DNA from: Ophthalmolycus amberensis
Lineage: Eukaryota; Chordata; Actinopteri; Perciformes; Zoarcidae
Direction: 5' to 3'
NCBI GenBank assembly: GCA_024529925.1
Contig: JAFEUB010001186.1
Coordinates: 1 to 64,000 of the forward strand
DNA: 64,000 nucleotides
The position numbers and the translations under genes are program-made. The notes under the pieces were generated by a model, which saw only the letters and a program-made list of their open reading frames with translations, was not told the origin of the DNA and did no database searches. Shown here in pieces: positions 1 through 9,899 of the stretch (its first letter is position 1; each line of letters starts with the position of its first letter).

Positions 1-1390
1 AATGGTCTGCATGGGGCAGCATGAATAAAAAATGTCTGAAAGGCTGATTTGTTGGTCATAATGGGACATTTACACTAACCTATATTTTCAACATGCATAA
101 CGTCTACTGCTCTTGCTTATCTATCTTGCACATGGTCTGGCACATCTTATGTTTAAGTCCCGTTTTAGTTTTATCGGAAAAAAAAGACATTGATTAAAGT
201 CTTGAATCGTCCACAAACTTGAAATAAAGAGATAAGAAAGATTTGTTTCGTTGGCCATATCAGCATTGAATTGCAGTAACGCACTGTCTTTATCTTTGTA
301 ATGCACACACTGTTGACACATCAAAGTTCTCCTCACAGCAACCCCACCAAGGACTTTGCAAATGAAAAACACTCAACATAATGGAGTAAAAGTCCTCTAA
401 CAGACACCCGACACACTGGCTGCAGAACTATACTGTGGATAAAAAGAGCTAAACACAGCTTACTTTGTCGACTGCCCTAATCTGGGATGAAGGGGGGGGG
501 GCATCTTCATTCCTATAATGCACTGTATATATGGACCAAGGTAATCACTGGTGTGGAATGACTTTTACACATCAGGGAGCATTGTGCAGGATTATGGAGC
601 GCTTACATGGTTCCACCAAGTCATACAATGCAGTTTGGAACGTCTCAGTTGCAGGTTCAAGGTTGTTTGAGCAACTACCTTCACTGCTGACGTTTAAATG
701 AGCAAGACACCCGATCCCTGCTGGCGACAAGGTTGAATGAAGACAAAAGAAAATGGATTTGGAGTATGCTCTGTGCTTGTGCTTTATGTTTGTGATTGCA
801 GTGGTTTTGCTTTAAAAAGGAGCACAGATGCTCAGCGCTACACGTTATTTGAGCCCAAAAGCAATTAATACACACATCACAGTGCTATCTAGCCGCTCTT
901 TTAGCTACGGGGAAAACCCATCAAGGATCTGTCAGTCACTGATGAACACCCTCATACTGAGCCCCAAAGAAATAGAAGAAAGGGTAGTTAACATGTGCAG
1001 TGATGAAAAGGCATTGCCACAAATGGCACTCAAAGTGTCCAAGGAAAGGTGTTGTGGACACCGTTTGCCTAAAACAACACATCATAAAATACCACGATAT
1101 TCCTAATCAGATTTTGTCCACAAATCATTAAAACCACTAATTAGTTTCAATTTTTGGCTGAATACATTCAATACTTTTCTGTATTCTTCAGCACCTTCAG
1201 CCCTGGGTGCATCTCTGCTGCTGTAAAAGGCTGTCACAGTGTCTGTCAATCTGAATAACGCAAAGTGGGAGGCAGGAGTAGCCAGAGAGCTGAGGGGCTT
1301 TGTCACGTTGGTCAAAAATAGAGTATTATAATGGCCAAGTGCATCATGAATTGATGTCCAATACACTCCTGATTAACAGACAGAATGTGT
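1..1390. other. Unassigned AT-rich non-coding stretch
   Basis: No ORF here looks like a known protein, and no terminal repeats or target duplications were seen. The only simple feature is a run of ten G at 492-501. The short ORFs on both strands lack recognisable domains and are what chance would give. It is probably intronic or intergenic sequence. Confidence 0.5.
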
Positions 1391-1665
1391 CAGAATATGT
1401 TTTGAACGGGAAGAAAGACGGAACACAGAGATAGGGAGTAATGGAACGGAGGAGGGCGAATAGAGGTTGAGAAATGTTTGACTCCTCAGCAAAGGGGAGA
1501 GCGGGGAGTGACGAGAGCAAAGGAGAGATGACGGAGAGAGAGAGGCGTTTTCTCGGGAAAGACAGATGAGGAGACGGAGAAGAGTGGCAGGAGGAAAGAC
1601 ACAGTGAGCAGGGGGAGGATAGAGTGACAAGGAGCAGGGCAGAGAGGGAGAGACAGCCTGTCTCA
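1391..1665. repeat. Purine-rich (GA) low-complexity tract
   Basis: The plus strand is strongly enriched in G and A (repeated gagagag, ggagga and gggagag words) with few pyrimidines. The minus strand therefore translates to a Ser/Pro/Leu-rich ORF that reflects composition only. It is a degenerate polypurine tract, not a gene. Confidence 0.6.
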
Positions 1666-1699
1666 ATGGTGGGCTGGTGAAAAGAAACAAGTTGTCCAA

Positions 1700-3180
1700 G
1701 AAGATTTATTCAGCTGGAAATAAAAAAATGATGTTCATCGGTGAACTCTGTAGATAAATTCTTTACAGTTCCAACAATGTTTAGCCCTAAAATGAGGCTC
1801 AGATGGATCAAAACTAAAACAATGCCTAACAGGGCATCACCCGAGATCACAGTGCTACCCCGCTGGAGCGCTTTCAGGCTGGAATAATCTCAGTGAGACA
1901 CCGAAGAGGCATCTTGAAGGTCTTAACGTTTTGCTTTCTGTCAATGGCAATAAGACCTGATTCGTCTCGGTTGTTAAGAACATGTTGATGTGCGAGTAAT
2001 ACGGGTGTTGAAAGTATACGGATGTGTTGGAAAAGTCATCAAGCATTATCTCAAACCACACGTTCTCTCTGTGACGACAGCCACAGTGGAGGTTCTCTCA
2101 ATAGCTGTTGAATCCTATGATGTCAAACATAGACAAATGTCTCTGTCGCTGAACATGAGTGGACATGGTTCTATGCTGCGCTACAGTCGACAGGGTACAC
2201 GTGACTTACTGCTGGTGCATCCATCGAGCTATGCTATCTAAACAGCTTACCTTCACTTTACTGTGTGTACTAAATCTGAAGGTTTATAAAGTGTGTGAAT
2301 GATCTTGTTTTTTAAGGCCTTCAACAAAGTGCACGCCTTTTTTCTACATCAAAGGCAACCTCTGATGTAGCAAAAAGGCGCTTGTTGACTTTGACCTGAA
2401 TGTGGCGTAGCCTACATTATATTAGTGATACTGTAGTTAGGCTGCAGGTTATGACCATCATAAATCACATATATCCAGGTGAAAAATACAGAGTCTTGCG
2501 GTGAGTGGCTAAAAACTACCAGCTGACGAATTTACATTTTGTTTTCCATTCAGTATGCTAGCTCACGTGGTAGATTGTTGGCTAGCTAACTTGTATTTGT
2601 TCGTACAGCATGAGGTGGCTCTGGGGATTCCAAGCATGTGATGCTTGACTGAAACTGGTTTAAAGAACCTCTGCCAGTATGGAAGCTAGCATCGCTGGGC
2701 TAAACTAGCCTGATGGCTAGTTAGCTAACGCTGGTGCAAAAGAAGATACAACCTCATACACACCACGTTTTTCTACACTTGTGGAGATATGCGTACAAAG
2801 CATGATTTAAAGTGACAGTGAGGAACTTTTGACTGGCTATGGAACAGTCTCAATTCAAAACCAGACCTTCAGCGAGATTGTGGCTATTTCTATATAGTTG
2901 CTTCCCCTCTGGTCCCTGCCGGAAGCCAACACCGACACCACGCTGCTGGAGGGAAGGGAGGCACAGGAGGACCAACACCAGGACTGAGCAGGGCAGACTG
3001 TCAGACCCTGCTGCATTCAAATAGGAGGCTTTCTAAAGGGACTCTGGGACTCGGAAACCCGACCGCTTTTGTCCACAGGGACCGACAAAATCAACACAAG
3101 CATTATATGGAATTCAATTTGCATACAGCCAACAGATGTGTTTGTAAATTTGCTGTACAGTTAATCTGTGACATAAAATG
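1700..3180. other. Unassigned stretch, including a gctagctaac-rich patch
   Basis: No gene is recognised. At 2555-2735 words such as gctagct, gttagctaac and tagcctgatggctag recur in both orientations, a pattern common in dispersed fish repeats. From about 2800 to 3080 the sequence resembles a dispersed fish repeat (gaggaacttttgactggc onward), but I cannot place its ends. Confidence 0.35.
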
Positions 3181-3250
3181 TCAATTCTAGGGCCTGAGGA
3201 ATATCATCGAGTCCCTCGACTCTGACCTTTAACCTCCCTGGTTCACCGCC

Positions 3251-3288
3251 ATGCAGGATTTGAAGTTTCTTCTACTGTTGCACTCGTT
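3251..3288 (+). CDS. Candidate first coding exon (signal-peptide-like), tentative
   Basis: An ATG in good initiation context (accgccATG, G at -3) opens 12 codons reading M-Q-D-L-K-F-L-L-L-L-H-S. A consensus splice donor GTAAGT follows at 3289-3294, leaving two bases (phase 2). One charged residue followed by a hydrophobic run is what the start of a secretory signal peptide looks like, and genes for secreted or adhesion proteins often place it on a short first exon before a long intron. No downstream partner exon was recognised on this strand, no clear promoter lies upstream, and 38 bases are too few to exclude chance. The gene cannot be named. Confidence 0.2.
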
Positions 3289-3639
3289 GTAAGTCACTTT
3301 CTTACACATCATTAGGTTGCAGCATGAAACATCAGGGAACAAACTCTTTCAAATGACACATTCTTCGCAAGCAAGCAACCCCTATATTAAAGAGGCAGGA
3401 TGACATTTTGAATAGCACCCAGACAAAAGGTTTTTTTTGTTGTTAAAAAAAAAGTCAGCGAAGGAAAACGCAGTGGAAATACGAGGAGTAGAAGAACTGA
3501 GGAGATATATCGAGATGAAGGGGAAAGGAGCAGAGAGAGGGATTCTCTCTTTGCTTCTGAAGGGCAGGAAGAGCTGCAGACACTGCACTTCCAATCAGAT
3601 AGGAAAAGACCCAGTCATCAAGGTTTAGACCGAATATAC

Positions 3640-3641
<2 letters not shown>

Positions 3642-3682
<41 letters not shown>
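3642..3682. repeat. (GT)n microsatellite
   Basis: About 20 uninterrupted GT units run into gagagagc. A second shorter GT tract lies at 3775-3795. The Cys/Val-rich and His/Thr-rich ORFs across them are artefacts of the dinucleotide. Confidence 0.97.
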
Positions 3683-3688
<6 letters not shown>

Positions 3689-3795
3689 CAGGCCCACAGT
3701 ATATGTGGAGCTGCGCTATGGTTGCATATGAAGGACGTGTCACTGCTTCTGCGTAGATGCTTTGCCGTGCACGCGTGTGTGTGTGTGTGTGTGTG

Positions 3796-4480
3796 CGAGA
3801 CAGTAGCTGTCAAATCAGTGCTGACACACAGCGAGTGCATTTTGAATAATTTATGAATACGTCAGATCAGATCCGCAAATTGATGGATTCTGCAGTGAAA
3901 TTAGAGAAGAAACCGTGACGCTCGGGCAGACTGAAGTCTGAGACATTACAAGTGCATTCGGAATATTAAACAGCAGATGAACTAATAGGACAAAGACTGA
4001 GATTATGTCAGACGCCGGGTTAGAGTATGTGTCATTATGACTCGAGATTGTCAGAGCTGCAGGTATAAACAGGTAACGTATGCTTGTGCAGTTAAAAAAT
4101 GACTCATATTTCTCAAAGGTCGAACCTTCTATGTTCACATCGTGAAGCTGTGTTTTTCTGCTCTGTTCTACAAACGAAAAGGTGAATTTCTATGTGTGCT
4201 CTCCTAATAATCACACTGTACGATAGTTCAGGCTCATCTGAGCAAATGAGCAAAGTGTCGAACAAGGAGCCGAAGCTCATGCGGCGCGGCTAGAGTTAGC
4301 ACTGTCGTCTCAATCAAAATGGTACTACGCCCAATACTCTTTAATAACGATGGCAGGTTTACAGCAAGTAAACACTCTCGATCACTATTCTCAGCCTAAT
4401 GTTTTCCGGATATTCTCCACAGTATTTAAAATGCCTCAGAGCTGCTGAGCAGTGAGATGGAGATGTTTGGCTGAGGCGGA
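3796..4480. other. Unassigned stretch between microsatellites
   Basis: No gene, terminal repeat or RNA structure was recognised. A small CpG-containing patch (gcggcgcggc) occurs near 4280. Confidence 0.4.
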
Positions 4481-4488
4481 ACATGCGT

Positions 4489-4603
4489 GCGTGTGTGTGT
4501 GTGTGTGTGTGTGTGCGCAAATTTGAACCATCTCAATAGCAGACTGGATGTAGCGGAGCTGAACGGTGCCAAATTCAGTGGCACTGCCCGTGGGACCAGA
4601 TCT

Positions 4604-4638
<35 letters not shown>

Positions 4639-4739
4639 AAGGACACATTGCCATATGGGATGCTGGTCCAACTTAAACATCCATCTTGACTGACACCTCC
4701 TCCCCTGTGTGCGTGCGCGTGTGTGTGTGTGTGTGTGTG
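4489..4739. repeat. Microsatellite cluster: (GT)n, (CA)n, (GT)n
   Basis: A GT tract at about 4489-4515 is followed 90 bases later by a CA tract at 4605-4636, and then another GT tract at 4719-4739. The first two are reverse complements on one strand, so they can pair into a stem-loop with a loop of about 90 bases. Confidence 0.95.
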
Positions 4740-5265
4740 CGCCTGTTGAGAGCTGGATGAGGGTAACTGAGAGGGAGCAGATTGAAATGGTGGGCTGAGG
4801 ACAGGGAGAGAGTTGGTTATTAAAGGGATGGAAGGTCAGAGGTCTAAATATGGGAAGTTTAGTTTTTCCAAACCCTCTTAGTTTGGGAGCGCCTCATTTA
4901 CTCCCTCCCTGCACACCAGGTGGATAGGAGGACATTTGGGAACAAACCCACTGGTTCCAGGTGGTGGGAGGGAAAACACAATCCAGTGCATTTTAAGTAA
5001 CTTAAGAGAAACATTTTTTCCATGTTAAAATTTAAGTGACGTGTATATTGAAGTAAATAGATGTTTGTACCGCAGTATGTTAAATTGATTGTATAGAAGT
5101 CTATGAGAAAATGACTCTACTTCTCTCTTGATTTATTCCCTCAGTAAACATTGTAAACATGAGTTTATGGTCTCAATCTCCAGCTTCAAGTCTTCTTCAA
5201 TACAGCAGGATGTTCATTTAGTAAGTTATGGTCCATTTACAGTCAAACAGACCATAAAGCAGAGT
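4740..5265. other. Unassigned stretch
   Basis: AT-rich sequence without recognised genes or repeats. ORFs are short and featureless. Confidence 0.4.
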
Positions 5266-5269
5266 ATGC

Positions 5270-5570
5270 ATTAGGGCGGGCTTACTGTGATTGACAGGTC
5301 GATACCACTGCGTTGGTCTGGGAGTTGCCATGTTTTATCTTAGCGCTTGAACCCTTTGAGTGTGTTTTCAGTTCATGAAAGTTAATTGTAACATTTTAGT
5401 CACTTAAAAATGTCTTATTTAGCGTTTGGTTATACTTAGCTCGAGCCTCTTGTGTCACTTGTGGTTGCCAGAAAAACAAGATGGCGACGAGCATTATGTT
5501 GAATTCGAGGCTTCACAACTGTAGTCCACAAACAAATGAGTGACGTCACAGTGACTACGTGGTTGAATAA
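5270..5570. repeat. Dispersed fish-type repeat, decayed
   Basis: Words such as gggcgggcttactgtgattg, gacaggtcgatacca, acaagatggcgacg and gtgacgtcacagtgactacg match in style and order a repeat I know as common in teleost genomes. A short fragment resembling its end in reverse orientation occurs near 21808 (atagactgtatgaagtggac). No coding capacity is visible. The identification is from memory and the ends are approximate. Confidence 0.45.
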
Positions 5571-6610
5571 ACATGACACTGAATGGTCTTAACTTGTGAT
5601 TTTCAAACTGGAAAAAGATTGCAGCTGTTCTGAATTATCTGCCTAAATAAATGATCTGAATGCATTTGAGACTAAAAGGTAGGCCTGGTAGGTAACCTGC
5701 TGCATTATCAGGCCATCAGAACACAACGTTTTCCAGTTTGTTCCCTAACAGTGGATACTGTTGATGGTGTCTCTAATCTACGAAAATATGATACTTGAAA
5801 AATCCTTGGAAATCAGATGTGTGACCAAGGACTTTGAAAGTTTAACTAAAACAAATGCACAGCTGAAGGGAAACTCCCATGCAGTGTGACCTGGTGTAAA
5901 TGATCAAATTCAGCATTCTGGTATGATCAAAAACCTCATTCATATTTTAAACATCATACATGTCAGTACGATTCAACATACATGTCTGTATTAAGGTCAT
6001 GGCCATCTCATGGTAGAGATATTTCAAACGTGTATATTTTCACCCTTGTGTCTTCTAGCATGAATAAAAAAGTTTTGAAAATCGAGACTGTGAAATTAGC
6101 CTTTTTAATCACTGCAAACAAAAGCTCAAAGTCACTTTTTGTCTCTTTGGAGGAACATACATTTTAATAACATGATGAACTACATAAAAAGCTAAATTGT
6201 AAGATGCTGCTGAGGAATATCTGGTGTACTGCCTGGATGTTCTGCACTTTACTCGTGTCTATTTGAAATGTCTGACTTTTGGATTAACTCGATTGCACTA
6301 CAAACGAAAAATAATCACGTCTTTAATCTCTCCCAATTGACTGCATCACGAGTGCTTTTTGGTATGTGACCCATAAATATTTCGTAAAATGATAGAGCAC
6401 TTGTAGTTTAAGTGTTTTAATGTTTTGGAACAAAGAGCCCCGAAGCTTGTTTTAGTTGAAAGGAGCTGTTAATCCCCAAGTTGCCGAGTTAGATAAGGGA
6501 TAAAATCGAGAAGTACTTGTCTTTAGAAAATATCTTCCCTTACAAAATATCAATAAGCCATCTCATAGTTCGGCAACAGAGTTACAAGATATAATCAGAC
6601 AGCTGAGATT
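5571..6610. other. Unassigned AT-rich stretch
   Basis: No gene or repeat is recognised. The 61-aa ORF starting at 5982 has no visible domain. Confidence 0.4.
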
Positions 6611-6615
6611 ACTAT

Positions 6616-6636
6616 CACACACACACACACACACAC
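6616..6636. repeat. (CA)n microsatellite
   Basis: About ten CA units, shortly before the pentamer minisatellite. Confidence 0.95.
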
Positions 6637-6679
6637 CCTACGGCTACGACATAATAGAGACGATAACACTAATCTCAAA

Positions 6680-7563
6680 CAGAGGAGAGAGGAGAGGAGC
6701 AGAGAGGAGAGGAGCAGAGAGGAGAGGAGAGGAGCAGAGAGGAGAGGAGCAGAGAGGAGAGGAGAGGAGAGGAGAGGAGCAGAGAGGAGAGGAGAGGAGA
6801 GGAGCAGAGAGGAGAGGAGCAGAGAGGAGAGGAGAGGAGCAGAGAGGAGAGGAGCAGAGAGGAGAGGAGAGGAGCAGAGAGGAAAGGAGAGGAGCAGAGA
6901 GGAGAGGAGAGGAGCAGAGAGGAAAGGAGAGGAGCAGAGAGGAGAGGAGAGGAGAGGAGCAGAGAGGAGAGGAGCAGAGAGGAGCAGAGAGGAGAGGAGC
7001 AGAGAGGAGGGGAGAGGAGAGGAGCAGAGAGGAGAGGAGAGGAGCAGAGAGGAGAGGAGCAGAGAGGAGAGGAGCAGAGAGGAGAGGAGCAGAGAGGAGA
7101 GGAGAGGAGCAGAGAGGAAAGGAGAGGAGCAGAGAGGAGAGGAGAGGAGCAGAGAGGAGAGGAGCAGAGAGGAGAGGAGCAGAGAGGAGGGGAGAGGAGA
7201 GGAGCAGAGAGGAGAGGAGAGTAGAGGAGCAGAGAGGAGAGGAGAGGAGCAGAGAGTAGAGGAGCAGAGAGGAGAGGAGAGGAGAGGAGCAGAGAGGAGA
7301 GGAGCAGAGAGGAGAGGAGAGGAGCAGAGAGGAGAGGAGAGGAGCAGAGAGGAGAGGAGAGGAGCAGAGAGGAGAGGAGAGTAGAGGAGCAGAGAGGAGA
7401 GGAGCAGAGAGGAGCAGAGAGGAGAGGAGCAGAGAGGAGGGGAGAGGAGAGGAGCAGAGAGGAGAGGAGCAGAGAGGAGGGGAGAGGAGAGGAGCAGAGA
7501 GGAGAGGAGCAGAGAGGAGAGGAGAGGAGCAGAGAGGAGCAGAGAGGAGAGGAGAGGAGCAGA
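6680..7563. repeat. Pentamer-based minisatellite (GGAGA / GGAGC / AGAGA)
   Basis: About 880 bases are built almost only from five-base words GGAGA, GGAGC and AGAGA. They combine into 15-base (GGAGA GGAGC AGAGA) and 20-base (GGAGA GGAGA GGAGC AGAGA) higher-order units in irregular order, with rarer variants GGAAA, GTAGA and GGAGG. The strand is pure purine except for one C per GGAGC and a few T. The minus strand is open for 321 codons (6675-7640) as a Leu/Ser/Pro/Cys repeat because the unit contains no stop; I do not regard this as a gene. Confidence 0.95.
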
Positions 7564-7589
7564 CTACTACACACTACCAATGTACTACA

Positions 7590-7725
7590 TACACACACAC
7601 ACACACAGAAACCCCGACACACAGATACACATTTGAGCAATCAGAAATTGTTGTCGGGAGCAAATATAACTTCATTGGGAACGTGCAAGCAAGTAAACAA
7701 ACATCATGCACACACACACACACAC
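7590..7725. repeat. Two short (CA)n microsatellites
   Basis: CA tracts at 7590-7607 and 7709-7725 flank about 100 bases of unassigned sequence just after the minisatellite. Confidence 0.9.
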
Positions 7726-7729
7726 GCTA

Positions 7730-8080
7730 TGTTCATACACAGTTTTCTCCATTAATTACCGATACTATAGTGGCCCGCCAAAGTTCATTTTGCCTCGCCA
7801 CAGTTCCATAATGAACCGAAAATAAATTTTTTAAACTTTCAACGGGTGGGTTTGCCCATTTCCTCAGCCGCAGTGCGCAGTGATCGGCTCTAGTTCGGCT
7901 CGGAAAGTGAAAGTAGATCTCGGGCTGTGTCAGCTTTGAAGCACCCCTCGCCCCGGGGCTGCACCGCTTCCAGGGGCCGTGAGCTGGTCCTCGACGGGCC
8001 CTATCTTCCTGCATGGAGTGATGGACCCCCTGCTCCCGGCGCGACTGCTAAGCAGGGCGCAGCGTACACTCGATAGTTTC
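7730..8080. other. Short GC/CpG-rich island, possibly an old repeat
   Basis: From about 7860 to 8080 GC and CpG content rises well above the flanks (for example ctcgccccggggctgcacc, ctcctcgacgggccc, cccggcgcgactgc). The first part (cccgccaaagttcatt, tgcctcgccacagttcc) looks like the edge of a DNA-transposon-type repeat. The 93-aa minus-strand ORF has no recognised domain. It could be a CpG island of an unannotated transcript or a CpG-rich mobile element that has not yet decayed; I cannot decide. Confidence 0.35.
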
Positions 8081-8564
8081 CTCTGAGATGTTGTGGACTA
8101 GAAGTATAAAGTTACATAAAAGAAATACTCATGTAAAGTACAAATAAGACACATTTTCTTTAGTACAGCACTTGCTACATTCCACCTCTGCTTGAACAAG
8201 AGTAGGGTTGGGTACCGAAAACCGGTATATCCTATACGACCGGTATCTACGGGACCGAAATGCAACGCAGATTTCGGTGCTTCCTTTCGGTGCACCGATA
8301 CTTTTTTTACACTACTCTGATGACTCTGTCCTAGGTTAGCTCGTCCTCCGCTCCTCACTCATAATATTATTACAACCGGACAAGCCGTGCGCGCTGAGAA
8401 ACAAACCCCTCCATCATTCTGGCGAAGCTTCGGCCATGATTTATTAAAAAAAACAAAGACCGAGAGCTGTCATACGGCCGGCAGGCTACTTACTTCCTCC
8501 ATCGACATCCGGGTCCTTAGCGCTGCCGCTCATAACAAGCACAACATCCACAGGCACGCAAAAC

Positions 8565-8632
8565 CTTCTTCTTCTTCTTCGAGGTGTAGTGGCGGTTGGC
8601 AAACGATAAATTGGCGCATTAGCGCCACCAAC
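8565..8632. repeat. Possible nested repeat inside the hAT element
   Basis: A cttcttcttcttcg tract is followed by gtagtggcggttggcaaac and ggcgcattagcgccaccaac. This arrangement resembles one end of another fish repeat family that I recall as common. The second word also contains the inverted pair ggcgc/gcgcc. No target duplication was found. Confidence 0.3.
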
Positions 8633-8724
8633 TGGTTAAATAAAATAAAATGAGTCAGGGAAGGTGTCAGTATTTTGCCAGAGAAGGCAAATATGCTCAT
8701 ATTTCTGCAAAAATAATTGCTGAA

Positions 8725-8930
8725 GTTTGAAGCTGTAGTGTGTGTACAGAGTGTGTGTGTGTTTTGTATTTATTTATATTTATTTAAGTATTCTGTAAAC
8801 TGTTAACAGTTAATATATTGTTCATAGTTTGAAGTTAAAAAGTTTGAAGCTGTAGTTTGAAGCCAAGTGTTTTGTATTTATTTATATTTATAGTATACTT
8901 TAAACGGTTAATATATTGTTCAATTTGAAG
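8725..8930. repeat. Internal tandem duplication of the hAT element
   Basis: Two imperfect copies (about 8725-8833 and 8842-8930) share, in order, gtttgaagctgtagt, gttttgtatttatttatatt and ggttaatatattgttca (with small differences). The first copy has an extra GT-rich insertion and some additional bases. Confidence 0.75.
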
Positions 8931-9038
8931 AAAAAAGTATCGGTTCAGGCACCGTTTAGGCACCGGTATCGTTTTAAAAGTATCGTTTTAGCACCGGTAT
9001 CGGAAAAAACCCAAACGATACCCAACCCTAAACAAGAG

Positions 9039-9535
9039 CACATTGTCTTCAAATGCTCAACGTTTTTAATAGATTTAGCCTCTCAATGTTGCTCTAAAAG
9101 TGCATCAGATTGATGCACTTTAACCAAAATCAACAACATTTTCTCACGGGGGGAGCATTTCCCCTGAAGCCCCAAGAGAGTCCAGGGTCCACCCACCATA
9201 GTCTCACAAAACCCTGAATACATACACACTCTATCGCTCCTCTGTGTATATGAAATAAACATGTGCAAGCTGTGACTGGAGGAGGAAGACAGCTTAGTTT
9301 GCCCCCTACACAAACACACACACACGATCCTCAGGTCTCTGATCAGGTAAATAGGTCAGCTGAAGATGTGAGGAATGAGTGAATGAGTGTGTGTCTTTGC
9401 CGACTGAAGTCACGCACTGAACACTACCGGCCGCAACACAATACTAGCTAAAGTCATGCTTGCACCTTGCAACTCTTTGAAGTTGTACTTAGGCATAGTG
9501 CATACGTTCAGGTAAATGGGACATTAATCAGACAA
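9039..9535. other. Unassigned stretch
   Basis: No gene or repeat is recognised. Short GT and CA words give small Cys/Val-rich ORFs of no value. Confidence 0.4.
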
Positions 9536-9537
9536 GG

Positions 9538-9690
9538 ACAATGCTAACATGCTAATGTTTAGCGGGTATCATTTTCACTATCTTACTTCAGCAGCAGGCC
9601 AGTCGTGCAACTGAGGCTGATGGGGATGTCACTGGTTTGTGCAAAGGGTGCCACTCAGATCATCACTGGTTGATTCACAGTATTAATTCA
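9538..9690. repeat. Fragment of a dispersed fish repeat
   Basis: The order caatgctaacatgctaatg, gtttagcgggtatcatttt, then caactgaggctgatggggat and gtcactggtt matches the first half of a repeat that also appears at about 14380-14640. The two fragments share the word aactgaggctgatggg followed by atgtca. It is a decayed, non-coding copy. Confidence 0.55.
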
Positions 9691-9875
9691 CCTTCTCTCT
9701 CTCTTTGCTGTTTAACTCTTTCTGTCCAGTGAAAAGGTTGAGGGCGAGACACTATCTAATCATTAAATCCCCTCTCCCTTTCTGTTTCTCTCTCCATCGC
9801 CTATCGCTCTTCTCTAACTGGCACCGGCTCTATGTTGACTCTATTGCCATCATTAATTGTAGCCTTGTCGGTAAT

Positions 9876-9896
9876 TGTGTGTGTGTGTGTGTGTGT
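9876..9896. repeat. (GT)n microsatellite
   Basis: About ten GT units. The overlapping Cys/Val-rich ORFs are artefacts. Confidence 0.93.
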
Positions 9897-9899
9897 ACA

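Larger units (their letters stand above)
8195..9038. mobile_element. Non-autonomous hAT DNA transposon with 8-bp target duplication
   Basis: The element occupies 8203-9030 (828 bp). Its left end TAGGGTTGGGTACCG (8203-8217) is the inverted match of the right end at 9016-9030, with one mismatch in 15. It is flanked by an exact 8-base direct repeat AACAAGAG at 8195-8202 and 9031-9038. An 8-bp duplication with short inverted ends is the hallmark of hAT elements. ACCGGTAT motifs recur just inside both ends. No transposase reading frame exists; the 88-aa ORF at 8387-8653 has no recognisable domain. Mobilisation would have needed a transposase in trans. The internal sequence includes a tandem duplication (8725-8930) and a block at 8565-8632 that may be a nested repeat. 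Confidence 0.88.

Noticed and set aside
6680..7563. Regular repeats considered as a CRISPR array
   Set aside because: There are no unique spacers between repeats, and the context is vertebrate; the other tandem arrays fail for the same reason.
6675..7640. 321-codon minus-strand ORF, the longest in the window
   Set aside because: It is a Leu/Ser/Pro/Cys repeat produced by reading a stop-free purine minisatellite; no non-repeat coding segment, start context or splice site supports it.
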